64,000 bases of DNA from Omphalotus guepiniiformis (Eukaryota > Basidiomycota > Agaricomycetes > Agaricales > Omphalotaceae). The stretch is taken from positions 62,001 to 126,000 of the forward strand of contig JAQOOI010000078.1 of assembly GCA_028554645.1 (NCBI GenBank), written 5' to 3'. The notes under the pieces are model-generated. The model saw nothing but the letters and a program-made list of their open reading frames with translations, did not search any database and had not been told where the DNA came from. This document shows, piece after piece, positions 50,901-62,356 of this stretch. The position numbers were made by a program, and so were the translations under genes. The stretch's first letter is position 1; the number at the start of each line of letters is the position of its first letter.

Positions 50901-53355
50901 ACCTCGCTTTGAGGAAAAATACTCTGAGTATGACTAGCGCCACCGCCATCGTACACGTCTTCATCAGCTCTGCGGCCCTTGACACTCGTACGAGGATTCC
51001 AATTTGCGTGGGTAGCACCGGTACGGGTACTGACCTTGGCCGCCGCCGTAGTTTCTCCGAAAGGTCCACGGAGAGGTTCACCTCGCGACGAGAACCCATA
51101 GACCATTCCACCACCGGGCCGACTCGGACAAACATACGCGCGTCGGTTGGCTACAGACGTTGCACCCTCCTCAGGCTCAGGGTCGGCAAACACATCCGCA
51201 TCAGTTTGTTCAACGCCGTAATCAGGCCGGTCAACGGCAGTCAATGTTTCGTGATGATTTCCATCAGGACATCGTACCCCGTCCCGATCATGGCAAGATG
51301 TTATTGGTGGAGAGCTGCCTCGCGGACGTGTAGAGCCGTAAGGGTGATCAGAGGGAGCACAAGGGCGGGAAGGGTCGGGACAAAGTTGAGGGTCGTGTCG
51401 GCCGTCAAACAAATTCAGTAATTCGCGTACAGTGGCCAAAGATAGGCACTCCGTGTACCCAGAAACGTAGTACTTGCCCGACAGAGAGGATGTTAAGTCT
51501 GAAACTTTGAATATCTCAAACATGGCACTCTGGAAGAGGGACAGTATGTCTGGGCGAATGTCTGCCGGCGGCCTCTTCAAAGCACTTCCGTTGAATTGAA
51601 CCCCTCTAGTTCCACTGTCAGCGTTTGGCAGGGTCGTTTCCTGTCTCGCTTTTTCTTTACGCCTTTTTTCTTTTTGCGTTGCAGCAATGCCAACGTGAGA
51701 CTGCACGCCCGAGATTCCCTCGGACTTGGGAATCGTGAATAATCGAAGGAGAAAGTTTTCGGATAAGTGCGCGAATGAGCATATCAAAGGACGAAATAGT
51801 AGAGTTGTAAGAGTGTCGAGAAGTGAATCGATCAGCGCACAAAGTGATACATTCGGTTCTTCCGTTCCTTCAGGACGACGTTCTGCGAATACTGCAGTGT
51901 CTGATGTGGGTCGCGACTTGCTATATTTGTCCTTCTTCTTCGTCAGTTTCTCCTGATTTGCCTGGCTATGTTGATGTCCCGAGTTGTTCGGGAACTGCTT
52001 CGAGTTGGATACGCGAGACAAGAGCAGAGGAAGGCATGTGCTTAGCAGGTAAGTTAACAAAGTGTTAAGTGTCTGCAATGTTTCAACTTGTGATCCTGTC
52101 GACTTATTCGCATGACCAAGAGAGGAAGAAGAAATAGCATCCTCAAAGGCACATGAGAGAGCTTCCAGAGCGCGGATCGTGGATGACAACAGAAGATCTC
52201 GTTGAGCCATCGAAGGGTTTGCAGGAAGCGCAGACGTCAGCTGTTCAAACGCAGAGAACGACGAGAAGATAGAGTTGCGCTTCATAGTACCATTTAGACC
52301 TACAGAATCCAAAGAAAATCGCAAGTCAAAGATTGCAGAAAATAAAACTGCTCGATATGGTACTCACAAGCACCACTGACACCCGGGCCCTTTAGGACAG
52401 CTTGAAGATCTATTCTTCGTGTTCGCGTGCCTTTTGCGCTTGAATTTAGGGGAACGTTCTGAGCAAAAACAGCACTGCCAGAACCTGTACTCGACTCGAG
52501 CAGTTGCGCACCATCCGATTTTTTTGTCTTTGCCTTCTTCTTCGTTGTTGAGTTGGCGCCTGTCGACGCGTTAGCAGACGACGCGTTCGTGGACGCGTGA
52601 TTAGCGCGCACAGCATCTCCCGCCCCAGATGCAGATGGCTGAACTTGGGAAGCTACAACCACCTCAGCTGTGCTAGCCAATGAGGCTACTTCTGTTATTA
52701 AGAGACATAACATTCAGCACTCGGAATTCAACGTAAGTCCTCGTAAGTCCCGGTCGGAAAAACGGCCAGGCCTGCGGCGAAAGACCAAGCAGAACGTTCA
52801 CTCACTAGCTCGCTCCACATCATACTTTTCCCGAAGTTCTGTCAGCTCTTTTTCGAGATTAAGAGCATGATTTCTCCAGGATCCGTCGGATGTTGGGGCT
52901 GCCGGTGTAGATGGAGGAAATTTAGCCCTCAAATCCAGCACATATGCTGCGGCTCCGAAATCACGGGAATTGTTCAGGTTGGGGATTCGGGAATGTGTTT
53001 TTTTGAAATTGGTAAAGGTCGAGGTATTTGGAGAAACCACCTTGTGGTAAGCGTCCCTTGAAACAAACTGAAGATTGAAAATGGCTACGCACAACCGTAA
53101 GATTGATCTGAAGGTTTGAATTTCAACGCAGTCAAAGCCTGTAAGATGAGGCGGGGCCAGAATCATCAGCACACGGAGAAAGGTGAAGTAAACGAGGAAA
53201 CTCCATCTGACAATTGCAATCCTCAGTCTATCAGCGTCTGAAACCATTCGCTTGAAGAAACTCTGGATTCTGGAACCAGCCTCAGGCTTTCCCGGCTGCA
53301 GGTGATGGAAATTATCAGAAAAAACTTTTTCTTTGTCACGAACGCGTCTCGTCAC
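47909..53355 (-). CDS. Large low-complexity protein of unknown function
   Basis: I do not recognise the family with certainty. On the minus strand one exon alone (about 52300 to 49830) is over 800 codons. Upstream exons carry a helical N-terminus (VSDADRLRIAIVRWSFLVY) and a coiled-coil-like stretch (WRNHALNLEKELTELREKYD), then an Ala/Ser/Lys region. The large exon has leucine-rich helices (LCALIDSLLDTLTTLLFRPL; VWYLCTVLHILSEGI; GMIDSFCVLLDFITLH). Between these lie long Asn/Ser/His-rich disordered parts, including a THTHTHTH run. The downstream exons are Gly/Arg/Asp-rich and end in EVEYEMVLAVVERYWNALT before TAA at 47909. Exon joins in the low-complexity 3' part (48200-49900) are tentative, as is the start. 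A short N-terminal helix followed by a coiled coil weakly recalls meiotic Mei4/Rec24 proteins; this is a guess. Confidence 0.55.
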
Positions 53356-53620
53356 ATATCACCTCCGCAAAGCTTTATGTAAGCAACAAGATGTCTTTGT
53401 CCATAACTTCGACTAGATACAACGCTATTACAGCTAATCGACACAAAGCATTCAAGAATTCATCTCGGTCTCATAAACAGCAATAAGTAGAACATAACTT
53501 CAAAACATAACATAGTCACATCAGTGACTTGACATGCACACGCATTCACCAGACTGCAACAAAGCAATTGTCATTCAAAACGCGTCTCTTTTCAAGAACT
53601 GGACTTACCTGCAACATAAC

Positions 53621-56600
53621 CTAATTATCAAGAGCTTTCTCCTTCCCTTTCGCTCGCGAATCCGCAGACTCCTCAAACAACACGCGTGAAGACGCGGTAG
53701 GTTCAAAGATTCTACGCGCTCTCGGTCCTTCCGTCGACTTGGTACGTCTCACTGGAGAGTCATCATACCCATTCATACGAGGATAAGGACTGAAATCGCT
53801 ATTTCCTCTATCACTTAGCGCCGAAGAAAGAAACCCAGCAGCACCAAAAGACGCAGAGCCAGGCACACCGCGTGTACTTGCCCTTAAAGGAGTGTGGAAC
53901 ACACGAGAGGAGAAAACGCTGTTTTTGGGAGTGGCAAATGGCGCGCCAAATTTGATACCTCTTGAGGGTGTCGACGAAGGGTCAAAAGGTGATTCGTCAT
54001 ACCCGGGCACTTCGAAAGGACCAGGAGTGGAGTATATGTTTGCGTTGTGGATACGATGGCGTGGGGTAGTCGGACCGTGACGAGAAGAATCGAGTCGAGA
54101 GGACATGGAGGAAGAACTGAAACCAGATCCAAAGTCGGAACTGCCGCCAGGTCCGCGAGTCGGGGTCTTAGGGATGCGTGACGCGCTCCACGGTTGAGGG
54201 GGCGAGTCTTGTAGGGACGACTGGAAGAAAGCCGTGTCTGCAGGACGAATGACTCGTGGAGGGGCTTCTTCAGTGGGAGCAAAGTCAGGTTCGCTGTACG
54301 GCTCGGCGACAGCCTGCTCGGGCTCGGAAATATTGCCAGGATCGCAATCATGACAGTACCACGGATCCTCCTCTCGACCCAACGCAGCAATGTTACGGAT
54401 CCCGATACATTGCAGATGATACCACATCTTGCACGCATCACATTGCACAAGTTCTCGACCGTCGTCAGTGCCTCGGCAAATGCACAAGATTTCCTCCTCA
54501 CTCTCATGTTCGCCGTGTCTCCTCTGCCGGCGATATGACAATGCACGAACACTCTTCTTCGACAACAGCGCCGCTCTAGCATCCGCAGGATCACTTGGGA
54601 AATAAACGCTCCTCCTCCTCTGCGACCTCGGTAGATCATCCGGATCAGCAGCTAAAGGAACCATCTTCCCCCTTCCAGCACGAAATGGCACCGGGTGCTC
54701 GTCCTCATCCTCATAAACCATCCCCCACTGTGAAGACGGAATCACCTCATCATCATCTAATCCAGCATTAGTGTTCATCCCTCCACCAACGTTTTCACCG
54801 TCTCCATCATCCCCTTCATCAGTGTCCCGATCTAAAAACCTTTCTATCCACTTCAACCTCTCTTCCTCCTCGGCCTTGACTTGTTCTGCCATCTCCTCAG
54901 TCCTCAGCCGCCAAGGAAACTCTGTGTCGGGCCAATTAGGCTTTTCAATCAACTCTTCAGCAGCAGCAGCAGCAGCCATCGCCCTTTTCTCTTTCGCAGT
55001 CGGCTCGGCCTTCTTTTTGCGTTTTCCCCCTCCACCAGCATTACGCTTCTTCGGTACAGTGGTCGGAATTTCTGCCTCATCGAAATTGTTGGGAATGTCC
55101 AGTAGAACACGCCCTTTTCCTTCAAGCTCGACGGGGTAGAGCTTACAAAATGAAGCCTTGCCATTACTACTGCGGAAAGCTGCTAGCCGTTTCTGTTTCT
55201 TGAGTTCCTTCTCGCTTGGTGGGGCGGGAGGCAGCTGCTCGGCCTCTTCAAGGCGAGCAATTACATTTGATGGACCCGCTGGACCAGGCGTTGGAAGTGT
55301 CACAGGCTGAGGCTGACGAACCCACTCGGCAGTTCGCTGGGAAAGCCATAATCAGCTTACTTGCGATGATGTTGAACCTGTTGCACTCACATATCGACCG
55401 TAACCACCAGCCATCAGGCTCTCCTCGAAACTTTCTTCGCTAGTCTCCTGGAAAAGCTTGATCCGTCTGCCCTTCACAGGACTCTCCATGATGCCGACAG
55501 AACCAAGGCGATCCCTGTCCCTGGCATTTTCGTCATCAACAAAAGCCAGAGGGTCAGCTTCAGATAATGTTCTCTTCGTACGCCTAAGATATTCTGGTCT
55601 CCTGCTCTCTAGTACGTCGTGTTCCTGCTGCCTTGCTTGACAGATACGATCCATCTCGTTTGTGGCGGAGACCGCAGAAATCGGAGGTGGAGATAACGAT
55701 GCTGTAGGTGACTCTGAAGTAGGGACGGAGGCTGCTGGAGGAGAAATCGGAGGAGTGGAGATGAGGGAGACCGAAGGCGCCACACTTCCAGTTGGATTGG
55801 AAGAAGAGTAGACGTCGTTCACGAAAACAGGATTAGCAGGAGACCGATGATTAGATCGGCTATTTTTGAGTTTGGAGACCTCGGAGGAGACTGTAGCTTT
55901 AGCCATGAAGGGTGAAGAAAGATGGGACGAATGTGGCTCGGAAGGAGAGGGAGATGGAGTTCTATGTGAAGGTATGTACGGCGTAGTCAACGTTTCCATT
56001 TTGATACTGGAAAACAGGTAAGTGAGTATGTTTAGTATAGCGACATATTACGCACGGGGAAGAACTCGATCTGGTAGGTGTGTCGCTTAAAGGACTGAAA
56101 TTTCTGTTTAGCTGCAGAATCGAAGCAATTGGACACAGACTTACTTGTATTGAGGAGTTGCATTTTCAAAACGTTGCATAAATGGACTGTTTGACACTGT
56201 GAGAACTCAACCCATGTCCAATGTTTAATTTCGACTGACCTCGTCTCTGGAGTCATGATTTGATGTGAGCGAGAGGGTGTGTGGACCAACATCCCATCCA
56301 AACTAAGAAGTGTTGGTCGATATCATACAACAGAGAGACAAGCAGCTTACAACTTCACATGTCCAGACGTTTGTGCAGGGGGATGGCGAGAAGAGGGGTA
56401 AGGACTGAGACGAACAGAATAAGGATGTCAGAATCAGAACCAAGAGCTGAAAGAGACCACGACATACGCATGAAGCATGGGAGATTCAGGGGTATTAGGT
56501 GGTCCCACAGAGCGCAATGTAGAGTTATTCGGACTGTAATTCCGTCAGCTCAACAGTCCTATAAAACGATGGGAATATGCAATACCTTTGCGGCGTAGGC

Positions 56601-56866
56601 AAGTGAGCATATCTATTAACATTGGATGGCAGGGACGCAGTATGATTCGGACTAATGGAACATTCAGCAAACTGTGGACGCCTGAGATGCGAATAGACGA
56701 ACCTAACTGTCCCGAAGCTCTCGCCTGGTTTCTCAGTAGCAGCTGCAGACTTCTGCATCGGATGCAATGGGATAGGACTTTTCTCGGGAGTATATTGCTG
56801 TCGGTTCTGATCTTTCTCGGTTTGTGCTGTGCTTTGGACGACAAAAGGATCGAAAGCAGCAGACAT
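53621..56866 (-). CDS. PHD-finger protein, probable chromatin reader
   Basis: One PHD zinc finger (CICRGTDDGRELVQCDACKM, then WYHLQCIGIRN and WYCHDC; C4HC3 ligands present) sits at about the middle of a long disordered protein. Such fingers read histone H3 tails. N-terminal of it is an Ala/Lys-rich coiled region (KKKAEPTAKEKRAMAAAAAA) and WPDTEFPWRLRTEEM; after it lie long Ser/Pro-rich stretches with FG-like and TP motifs. The C-terminal exon is 55340-53621. An exon with in-frame ATG at 55999 precedes it, joined at GGYGRY/RTAEWVRQPQP. I extend the gene further up through small in-phase exons (SPFMQRFENATPQY; NFSPLSDTPTRSS; LDGMLVHTPSRSHQIMTPE) to an ATG at 56866 (MSAAFDPFVVQST). That 5' extension is inferred from splice sites. 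The gene is divergent from Dnmt2. Confidence 0.8.
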
Positions 56867-57119
56867 ATGAGAGGGGATTCAGAGATTGGAACACAAGTGA
56901 TAACAGGGGTGTCGCAAGATATAGAATAACAACAGGTTTCGCAGATTGAATATAAGTAAAGCCCGTAGCTAATTACAAGGCGTGGTGGTAGTTGGGAAGA
57001 AAGGGAAATAAAGAAGAGGAAAGGAATGAGTGTGGTTCAAGCTGAAACTGATAAAGTCAGTTGAGCAATGTTGGTTTTCATTATGTAATGCATGCGACCC
57101 TTGTCTTCACCGATCCGCC
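56867..57119. promoter_or_regulatory. Bidirectional promoter region, PHD protein/Dnmt2
   Basis: 253 bp between the divergent start codons of two genes of nucleic-acid or chromatin modification. No clear TATA box. Confidence 0.4.
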
Positions 57120-58588
57120 ATGGAAGATAGCCGTAGCGTTGCCGTTCGCGCTCTTGAATTTTATAGCGGCATCGGTATCAAAATATATCTTCAGTACTTG
57201 AACTAGTAGCTAATGTCTTCCAGGTGGCCTTCACTTGGCTTTGAAGCGCAGCAGAGTCAAGGGGACTGTGATACAAGCGTTCGACTGGGACCAAGGTGCT
57301 TGTAAGGTCTACAGCGCAAATCACGGGTCCCACATCGCCGCAAAGGTTATTTTTATTTTGTCTTTTGAGAATTTTTTCGCGTACTGAACTTAAATGTAAC
57401 CAAGACTGACATTTCCGAACTTTCCGTCGCTTCGATCTCTTCTTTTCGCGCAAATCTTTGGATACTTTCGCCGGCATGCCAACCGTACACCGTTCTGAAC
57501 CCGAATGCTAAAGGCGCTCTCGACCCGCGCGCAAAGTCATTTCTGCATCTCATTCAGACGGTTCTCCCTGAGCTGGCAGCCATGCACGCTCATCCAACTC
57601 ATCTTTTGGTCGAGAATGTCGGAGGCTTTGAGGTGCTCTGATTTCTCATCTTCCACCCCGACCTCTACCTAAATTCCTTGGCGTTCTCAAGGGTTCAACG
57701 ACTCGGCAAGTACTCTTGTCTATGCTGCATACCTTAGGGTACACCACAGCCGAGTTCCTCTTGACACCTCTGCAGTTCGGTATTCCGAACTCACGTTTAC
57801 GGTACTACCTACTCGCAAAAACTCTCCCTTTCGAGTTTCATTCCTCCGTGAGGCAAGGGGAGATCTATCGCCATCTTCCCATCGATCAAGGAAATTGTAA
57901 AGCTCTTTGCCACGAACTCGAAGATGGGTGCTTGTCTCATGATCAGGACGTTGTCGTTCGTAAGGTGCAGGAATATCTCGACAGAGATCCAGGAATGCAA
58001 ACACATACACACTCCGTACCAGATAAGGTGTTGCAGAAATGGGGTCGGCTGTTCGACATAGTCCTTCCTTCAGCTAGACGAACTTGTTGCTTCACTCGTG
58101 GTAAATTATTCTGGTCACCCAAATATCCTTGGTCTAACTCGCTATTTAAACTAGGGTATACTCAACTCGTTGAAAGAGCGGGGTCTATTCTCCAAATGAA
58201 TGCAGAGCTCGATGTAGGCTGAACCTTCAGATTCAGCTTCAGACCATCTATCTTATTAATCGCCCACCTTCAGACAACGGAAACATTCAACACCTTCCTC
58301 GCAGCTCAGGCTGCCGGCCACCCAGACGCAATCGCCATCCTACATCCTCTTCGCCTGCGATACTTCTCCCCTTCGGAGCTACTTCGTTTATTCGACTTTA
58401 CACCGCTCTCAAATAGACCCGACAGCACCGACCTCAATGATCCTTCTACACCCATCACACATTTCATATGGCCAGAAGAAATATCCACGAAAACGAAATA
58501 TCGTTTGATTGGGAATAGCGTAAATGTTCGTGTGGTCACTGCATTGATTGATTTATTGTACGAGGATTGGGAGTCCACGGTACTCTGA
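57120..58588 (+). CDS. Dnmt2-type tRNA (cytosine-5) methyltransferase
   Basis: Member of the DNA-methyltransferase fold that methylates C38 of tRNA-Asp in known cases. Motif I is LEFYSGIGGLHLAL (split by the first intron); next QAFDWDQGACKVYSANHG; motif IV SPACQPYT with the catalytic Cys; then LLVENVGGFE (motif VI). The Dnmt2-specific segments are EFLLTPLQFGIPNSRLRYYL and CCFTRGYTQLVERAGSILQ. The end is KYRLIGNSVNVRVVTALIDL (motif X). Introns follow ATC-G, AAG, GAG, CGT-G and GAT, all in phase. The stop is TGA at 58586-58588. Motif IV has Ala in place of the second Pro of PPC; fission-yeast Pmt1 also departs from PPC here (from memory). The ATG at 57120 has a good context (CGCCATGG). Confidence 0.93.
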
Positions 58589-59374
58589 TCATTGCTAATA
58601 GTCAAAAGTTTGCTTCAAGTTGGGCCTTTTTCTTGGTCTCGTGTATATGCATCGACTCTTGTGTGCTTCATCATTTAGGCGAGTATTTCATAGTCCGGGT
58701 CCCGGGATCCCCGTCGTCGTGCAAGCACATAGCTTGTTCGGAGCTTGCTGAGCGCCTCAAAAGTATTCAAGCATTCAAAGTTCAACTTCGATGCTCATAC
58801 AGTTCCCTTCAGACTGGTGGTGAACACGATTTTGTTGTTTTTAATATCTTCGAGCATTCAATGTGTCGCTATCCATGATTTGAAGCGCTCACCTCAGGTC
58901 TCACTGCAGCTACATACTCCCTCCGTCATTTCAAGGCACGGTTTTCACAACGATAGGGACCGGATATGGACACCTTATAAACTTCCCTTCCGGTCATTCT
59001 TTTTGTTCTCGTTTACCAAGCATCGCAGGTACGTAGTACTCTCACGGCGGACGCCCTCATTTCTATTGTCTTCTTCACTGATTTGCATTGATAAACCTAG
59101 GCACGTCCCAAATGTGGTCATAACAAGAAACCGTAGATCTTCAATCTCTTCAACTCTATCACAACAATTAATCCTGTAAGCCAGTAGACCAAGAATCTCG
59201 TGAATTTTTTGGGAAATGGTAATATGCGTACACTTTGCTTCGTCATCCCATTTTTCAGCTCGCCACGAAAGGGTATAAAGCTGGTCGACTGTAAGGATTC
59301 CGTTCTACAACCAAGTCATCCACTCGATTATAGGAAACCTCTTGTCTCGAACTTAATTTCATCCGCTATAATAA
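58589..59374. other. Intergenic region upstream of the pheromone-like gene
   Basis: No supportable gene. Plus-strand open frames (58745-59179) are not coding-like. The last bases (CGCTATAATAA) before the ATG at 59375 are TATA-like. Confidence 0.45.
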
Positions 59375-59500
59375 ATGGACGCTTTCACCTTCACCTCCTA
59401 CCTCGCTGTTTCATCCACTAACGAGGACCACCCCACCAACGTTCCCGCCGATGAAGAGAGCGGCGGTAGCGGCAGCAGCTCCTATTGCGTAGTGGCTTAA
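59375..59500 (+). CDS. Mating-pheromone-like CaaX lipopeptide precursor
   Basis: A 41-residue ORF begins MDAFTFTSYLAVSS and continues NEDHPTNVPADEESGGSGSS. It ends SYCVVA then TAA. Known Agaricomycete pheromone precursors have the same design: 40-60 residues, an MDxF-type start, an acidic processing region, a Gly/Ser-rich mature peptide, and a C-terminal CaaX box (here Cys-Val-Val-Ala) for farnesylation, AAX cleavage and carboxymethylation. The mature peptide would probably begin in the DEES region. The ORF is short enough to be missed by length filters. It has no intron, and a TATAATAA stretch directly precedes the ATG. No STE3-type seven-helix receptor is visible in the window, so it may be an isolated pheromone gene or the edge of a mating-type B (P/R) locus beyond 64 kb. 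Confidence 0.8.
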   Translation: MDAFTFTSYLAVSSTNEDHPTNVPADEESGGSGSSSYCVVA

Positions 59501-60850
59501 ACCAAGTCATACATTACAGAATATCCCATTCATCGAGAGTAAGCCCTCCCTCGTTCTTCGTCCAGGTTCTGCCATGTTCATGCATCATCACTAGAGTCAT
59601 TCATTGAAATTTATAACCACTGTCGAGCCTGATTTCACGATGAAGGACTTTGAGGATTCCCGATATGATTAATTTTATTTACTTTGACATTCTTTGCATT
59701 GGTGCCTTCCCCGGGGGATTACTTGATTATTCGATTGTATTATTTGGCTGTTACGGTAATTACATGGATCTGACGCGTCTCTGGACTGGATCTAGTGAAG
59801 TGTTAAATGTCAGTCATTCATTATCAACACAGTAACAAAACCTCGCGCTTTATCTTCTCCGATGCGAATTGAGCCCCGATTCATATTGTGCTTCCGAGTC
59901 TAAGTTTCCAAGTCGTATGGTTCGTACAAGTCGGTGGGTGAACCACCAGCGCAGCGGGCGAGGTTGGCGAGTTATGCCACGCAATTTCATATCTCAAAGT
60001 TTCTTGTTCACGAAGTAGGTTCCCCGGGGAGAGCAGTTTGGAGCCTAAAGAGCCTCGACCATAAAATTATGAGCTACGGTGGCACCAGGAAGCTTCAGGT
60101 CACTGCATCTTCTCTGCGTCAACGAAATCACTTGCAAGATCTATCAAATCGCAGCTCCACTTGAGTCATTCGTGAGTTCCTTTTACTTACTGCTCGGTAA
60201 AACTGTCGACAATGAGAATACGAGTTTTAACGACACCTTCGATCAGAATCGAGTCATGCACATCTGCTCGCCTTGTGCTCGCCGGACCTCTTCGTGATAA
60301 CAACTTGGTCTTCAAGCTTCAAGTCTCAATCTAGAGTTTCATGAAGCGATTTGCTTGCCTGTTGAGGTTGCGTGGAAAAACGAGAAGAACGTGGGTGCCA
60401 AAGCGAGACTGACGGAGTGCCACATTTGGCTGGAAATCAGCGCTGAACTCCTCATGAGACTCACTTCCACATAAGCCTCTCCAAGGTAGGGGAATCTCAA
60501 GGCTGTTCCGAACGAGCAACGAAAGATAAGGTATACCATCAACACGAATAGATTATAGATACAAAAGGTGGCTACGACAGCATTACAATAATAGATAAAG
60601 GCAGTACGATACATCAAGCAAGGATACAAACTCGAAATTTGAACAAGAAATAAACGATTGCATCGCTAGCCATTGAGGAGGATGACAATAGCAGAAGAAA
60701 GACAATCGGATTATACCGCATTAGATATGAGAGACCAAGTAAAGTGTAGATGTCCATTCTAAACTGAAATCGGCATAAAAGGCGTTATGGGCATAAGAGA
60801 AAGAGTCCAAATAAATTTGAACATCGTGACGCCGAGTGTCATATACCCAG
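59501..60850. other. Intergenic region after the pheromone-like gene
   Basis: 1.35 kb without a supportable gene. I looked for further CaaX-ending small ORFs and for receptor-like hydrophobic segments and saw none. Open frames at 59934-60164 and 60331-60629 are not coding-like. Confidence 0.45.
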
Positions 60851-60887
60851 CTAGAAAGCAAAACCTGGCCGTGCAGGTAAATAGCGC

Positions 60888-61845
60888 TTAAAAATAATCC
60901 TGTCTGACAGTGCGAACCCAGTCTTTGCGCACATACTACGAATGATGCATGAGTAAGGGTCACATCTCTGGGAGGTAGAATGCGAAGTTACCTTGAGACG
61001 TTTTTCGGCAGTCTCGTATTCATGAAAGTCCTCAACTTCGATCGACTTGCGTTTGATACGGATCATGATAGGTGGCATGTCATCCTGATAGACGACGTAT
61101 CGTTAATTAGCGAGAGTCCTGAACAATAGCGCGTTGGACTCACAGGGGTATCGGGACCGGCAGAGGCCTGAGATGAGCTAGAGGAGTCGGACGGGGACAT
61201 ACGACAGTCCTGTAACTTGGCAGCGACCTCGTTATTTAGATATGAAGTCTCCCAAGACCCGACATGGTCCACAGGGACGTCCGGAGTAGCGCGCTTCCGG
61301 GTTTTAGCACCATCGTAAAGATGGATATGGAACAAAGGATCGTCGGGAGTGATAGAAAACCGAGATGTGAGTACTTGGGAGGTATTCCGACCTCGAGATA
61401 CAGTAGGTATGACTTCCCTACGAGACTCTGCATTGGCGTCTATATTACGCGGGCGAATGACACGACCCTGTCGTCGCTCCGACATAAGAGCGGGAATGAC
61501 GATAGGAGGAATGACAGGCCGTTCAGGCACAGCATAGGAAGGGTATTCCAAGTCCGGAGACGCTGGGACTTGGGATACTCTGGCGAGCGTCGGGCTCGGT
61601 GCAGTATCGATGACAGGAAGTGGAATGATAGACACTTGCTTTTGAGGGCATCTAACCGCTTTGTGGATATCCACTTTGAGACCCAGAGCTGCAGCGCGGT
61701 TCCGCGCGTGGTGAGTGGGGCGCAGAGACCGACGAATAGCTTCTGCAGCAGCCTGATAGCGCTGATTGGCATTTCTCAGTATGAATCTGAGGTTGAAAAG
61801 ATGATGAGGCTGCAAGTGAGCGTTGCGCTTATCCATGGAAGACAT
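60888..61845 (-). CDS. Hypothetical protein, basic N-terminus
   Basis: I do not recognise it. The minus-strand ATG at 61845 gives MSSMDKRNAHLQPHHLFNLR. A helical basic region follows (NANQRYQAAAEAIRRSLRPT) with the short motif ALGLKVDIHKAVRCPQKQVS. Pro/Val/Ile-rich disorder, ERRQGRVIRPRN, and a Ser-rich stretch with KTRKRATPDVPVDHVGSWET lie further on. A phase-0 intron (about 61082-61142) leads to DDMPPIMIRIKRKSIEVEDF and HEYETAEKRLK. The end is uncertain. Splicing at a TAG acceptor gives YVRKDWVRTVRQDYF and TAA at 60888; read-through gives a longer tail ending at 60851. About 290 residues. Nuclear-type basic clusters suggest a nuclear protein; that is inference. Confidence 0.6.
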
Positions 61846-62356
61846 TGCGAAAGACGAAGAAGTGAAGATAGATCGTAAGAGACTCGAAGAGAGCGAAGTT
61901 GGTGATGGATTCTAGTAAGTGTTGATGGCGTATGCAAGATGCAAATTAATAGGTTCTTCACGCACGGCGTGAATGAGAACGACCAGAGATTAAAAGGCAA
62001 AGAAGTAAAGCTGTCGTCGTGACAGTAGCAAGGAATCGTCTTTCATTGTCGCCACCAGATTTAAAGTATTCGGAGTTGGACCCACAGGATAAAGCAAGAC
62101 ACGCGAAAAGACAAAAGACATGAGCGCTAAGGGATCCTAATTGGATATTTTAATTGTTTTGAGATGGGAAAAAGCGAAGTTGGAGGGATGGTTCTTGTGC
62201 TCGATATGTTAGTTGATCTCAAGATTCTCAACCGAATTCTCTTGTCTTTTGACTTTTCACATTCACCCACGATTCCTCCGGGTTGATTCACGTGATCTTT
62301 ATCTTCCTTTCTTTCCGCCGAAACGGAAAAATATTGCTTTGACGGCAAAATCGAGA

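Noticed and set aside
50800..51421. Arg-rich open frames on both strands inside the large unknown gene
   Set aside because: They overlap the long minus-strand exon whose frame is open for over 800 codons.
59764..59835. Short ORF starting MDLTRLW, considered as a second pheromone
   Set aside because: It has no Cys four residues from the end and no processing-like acidic region.
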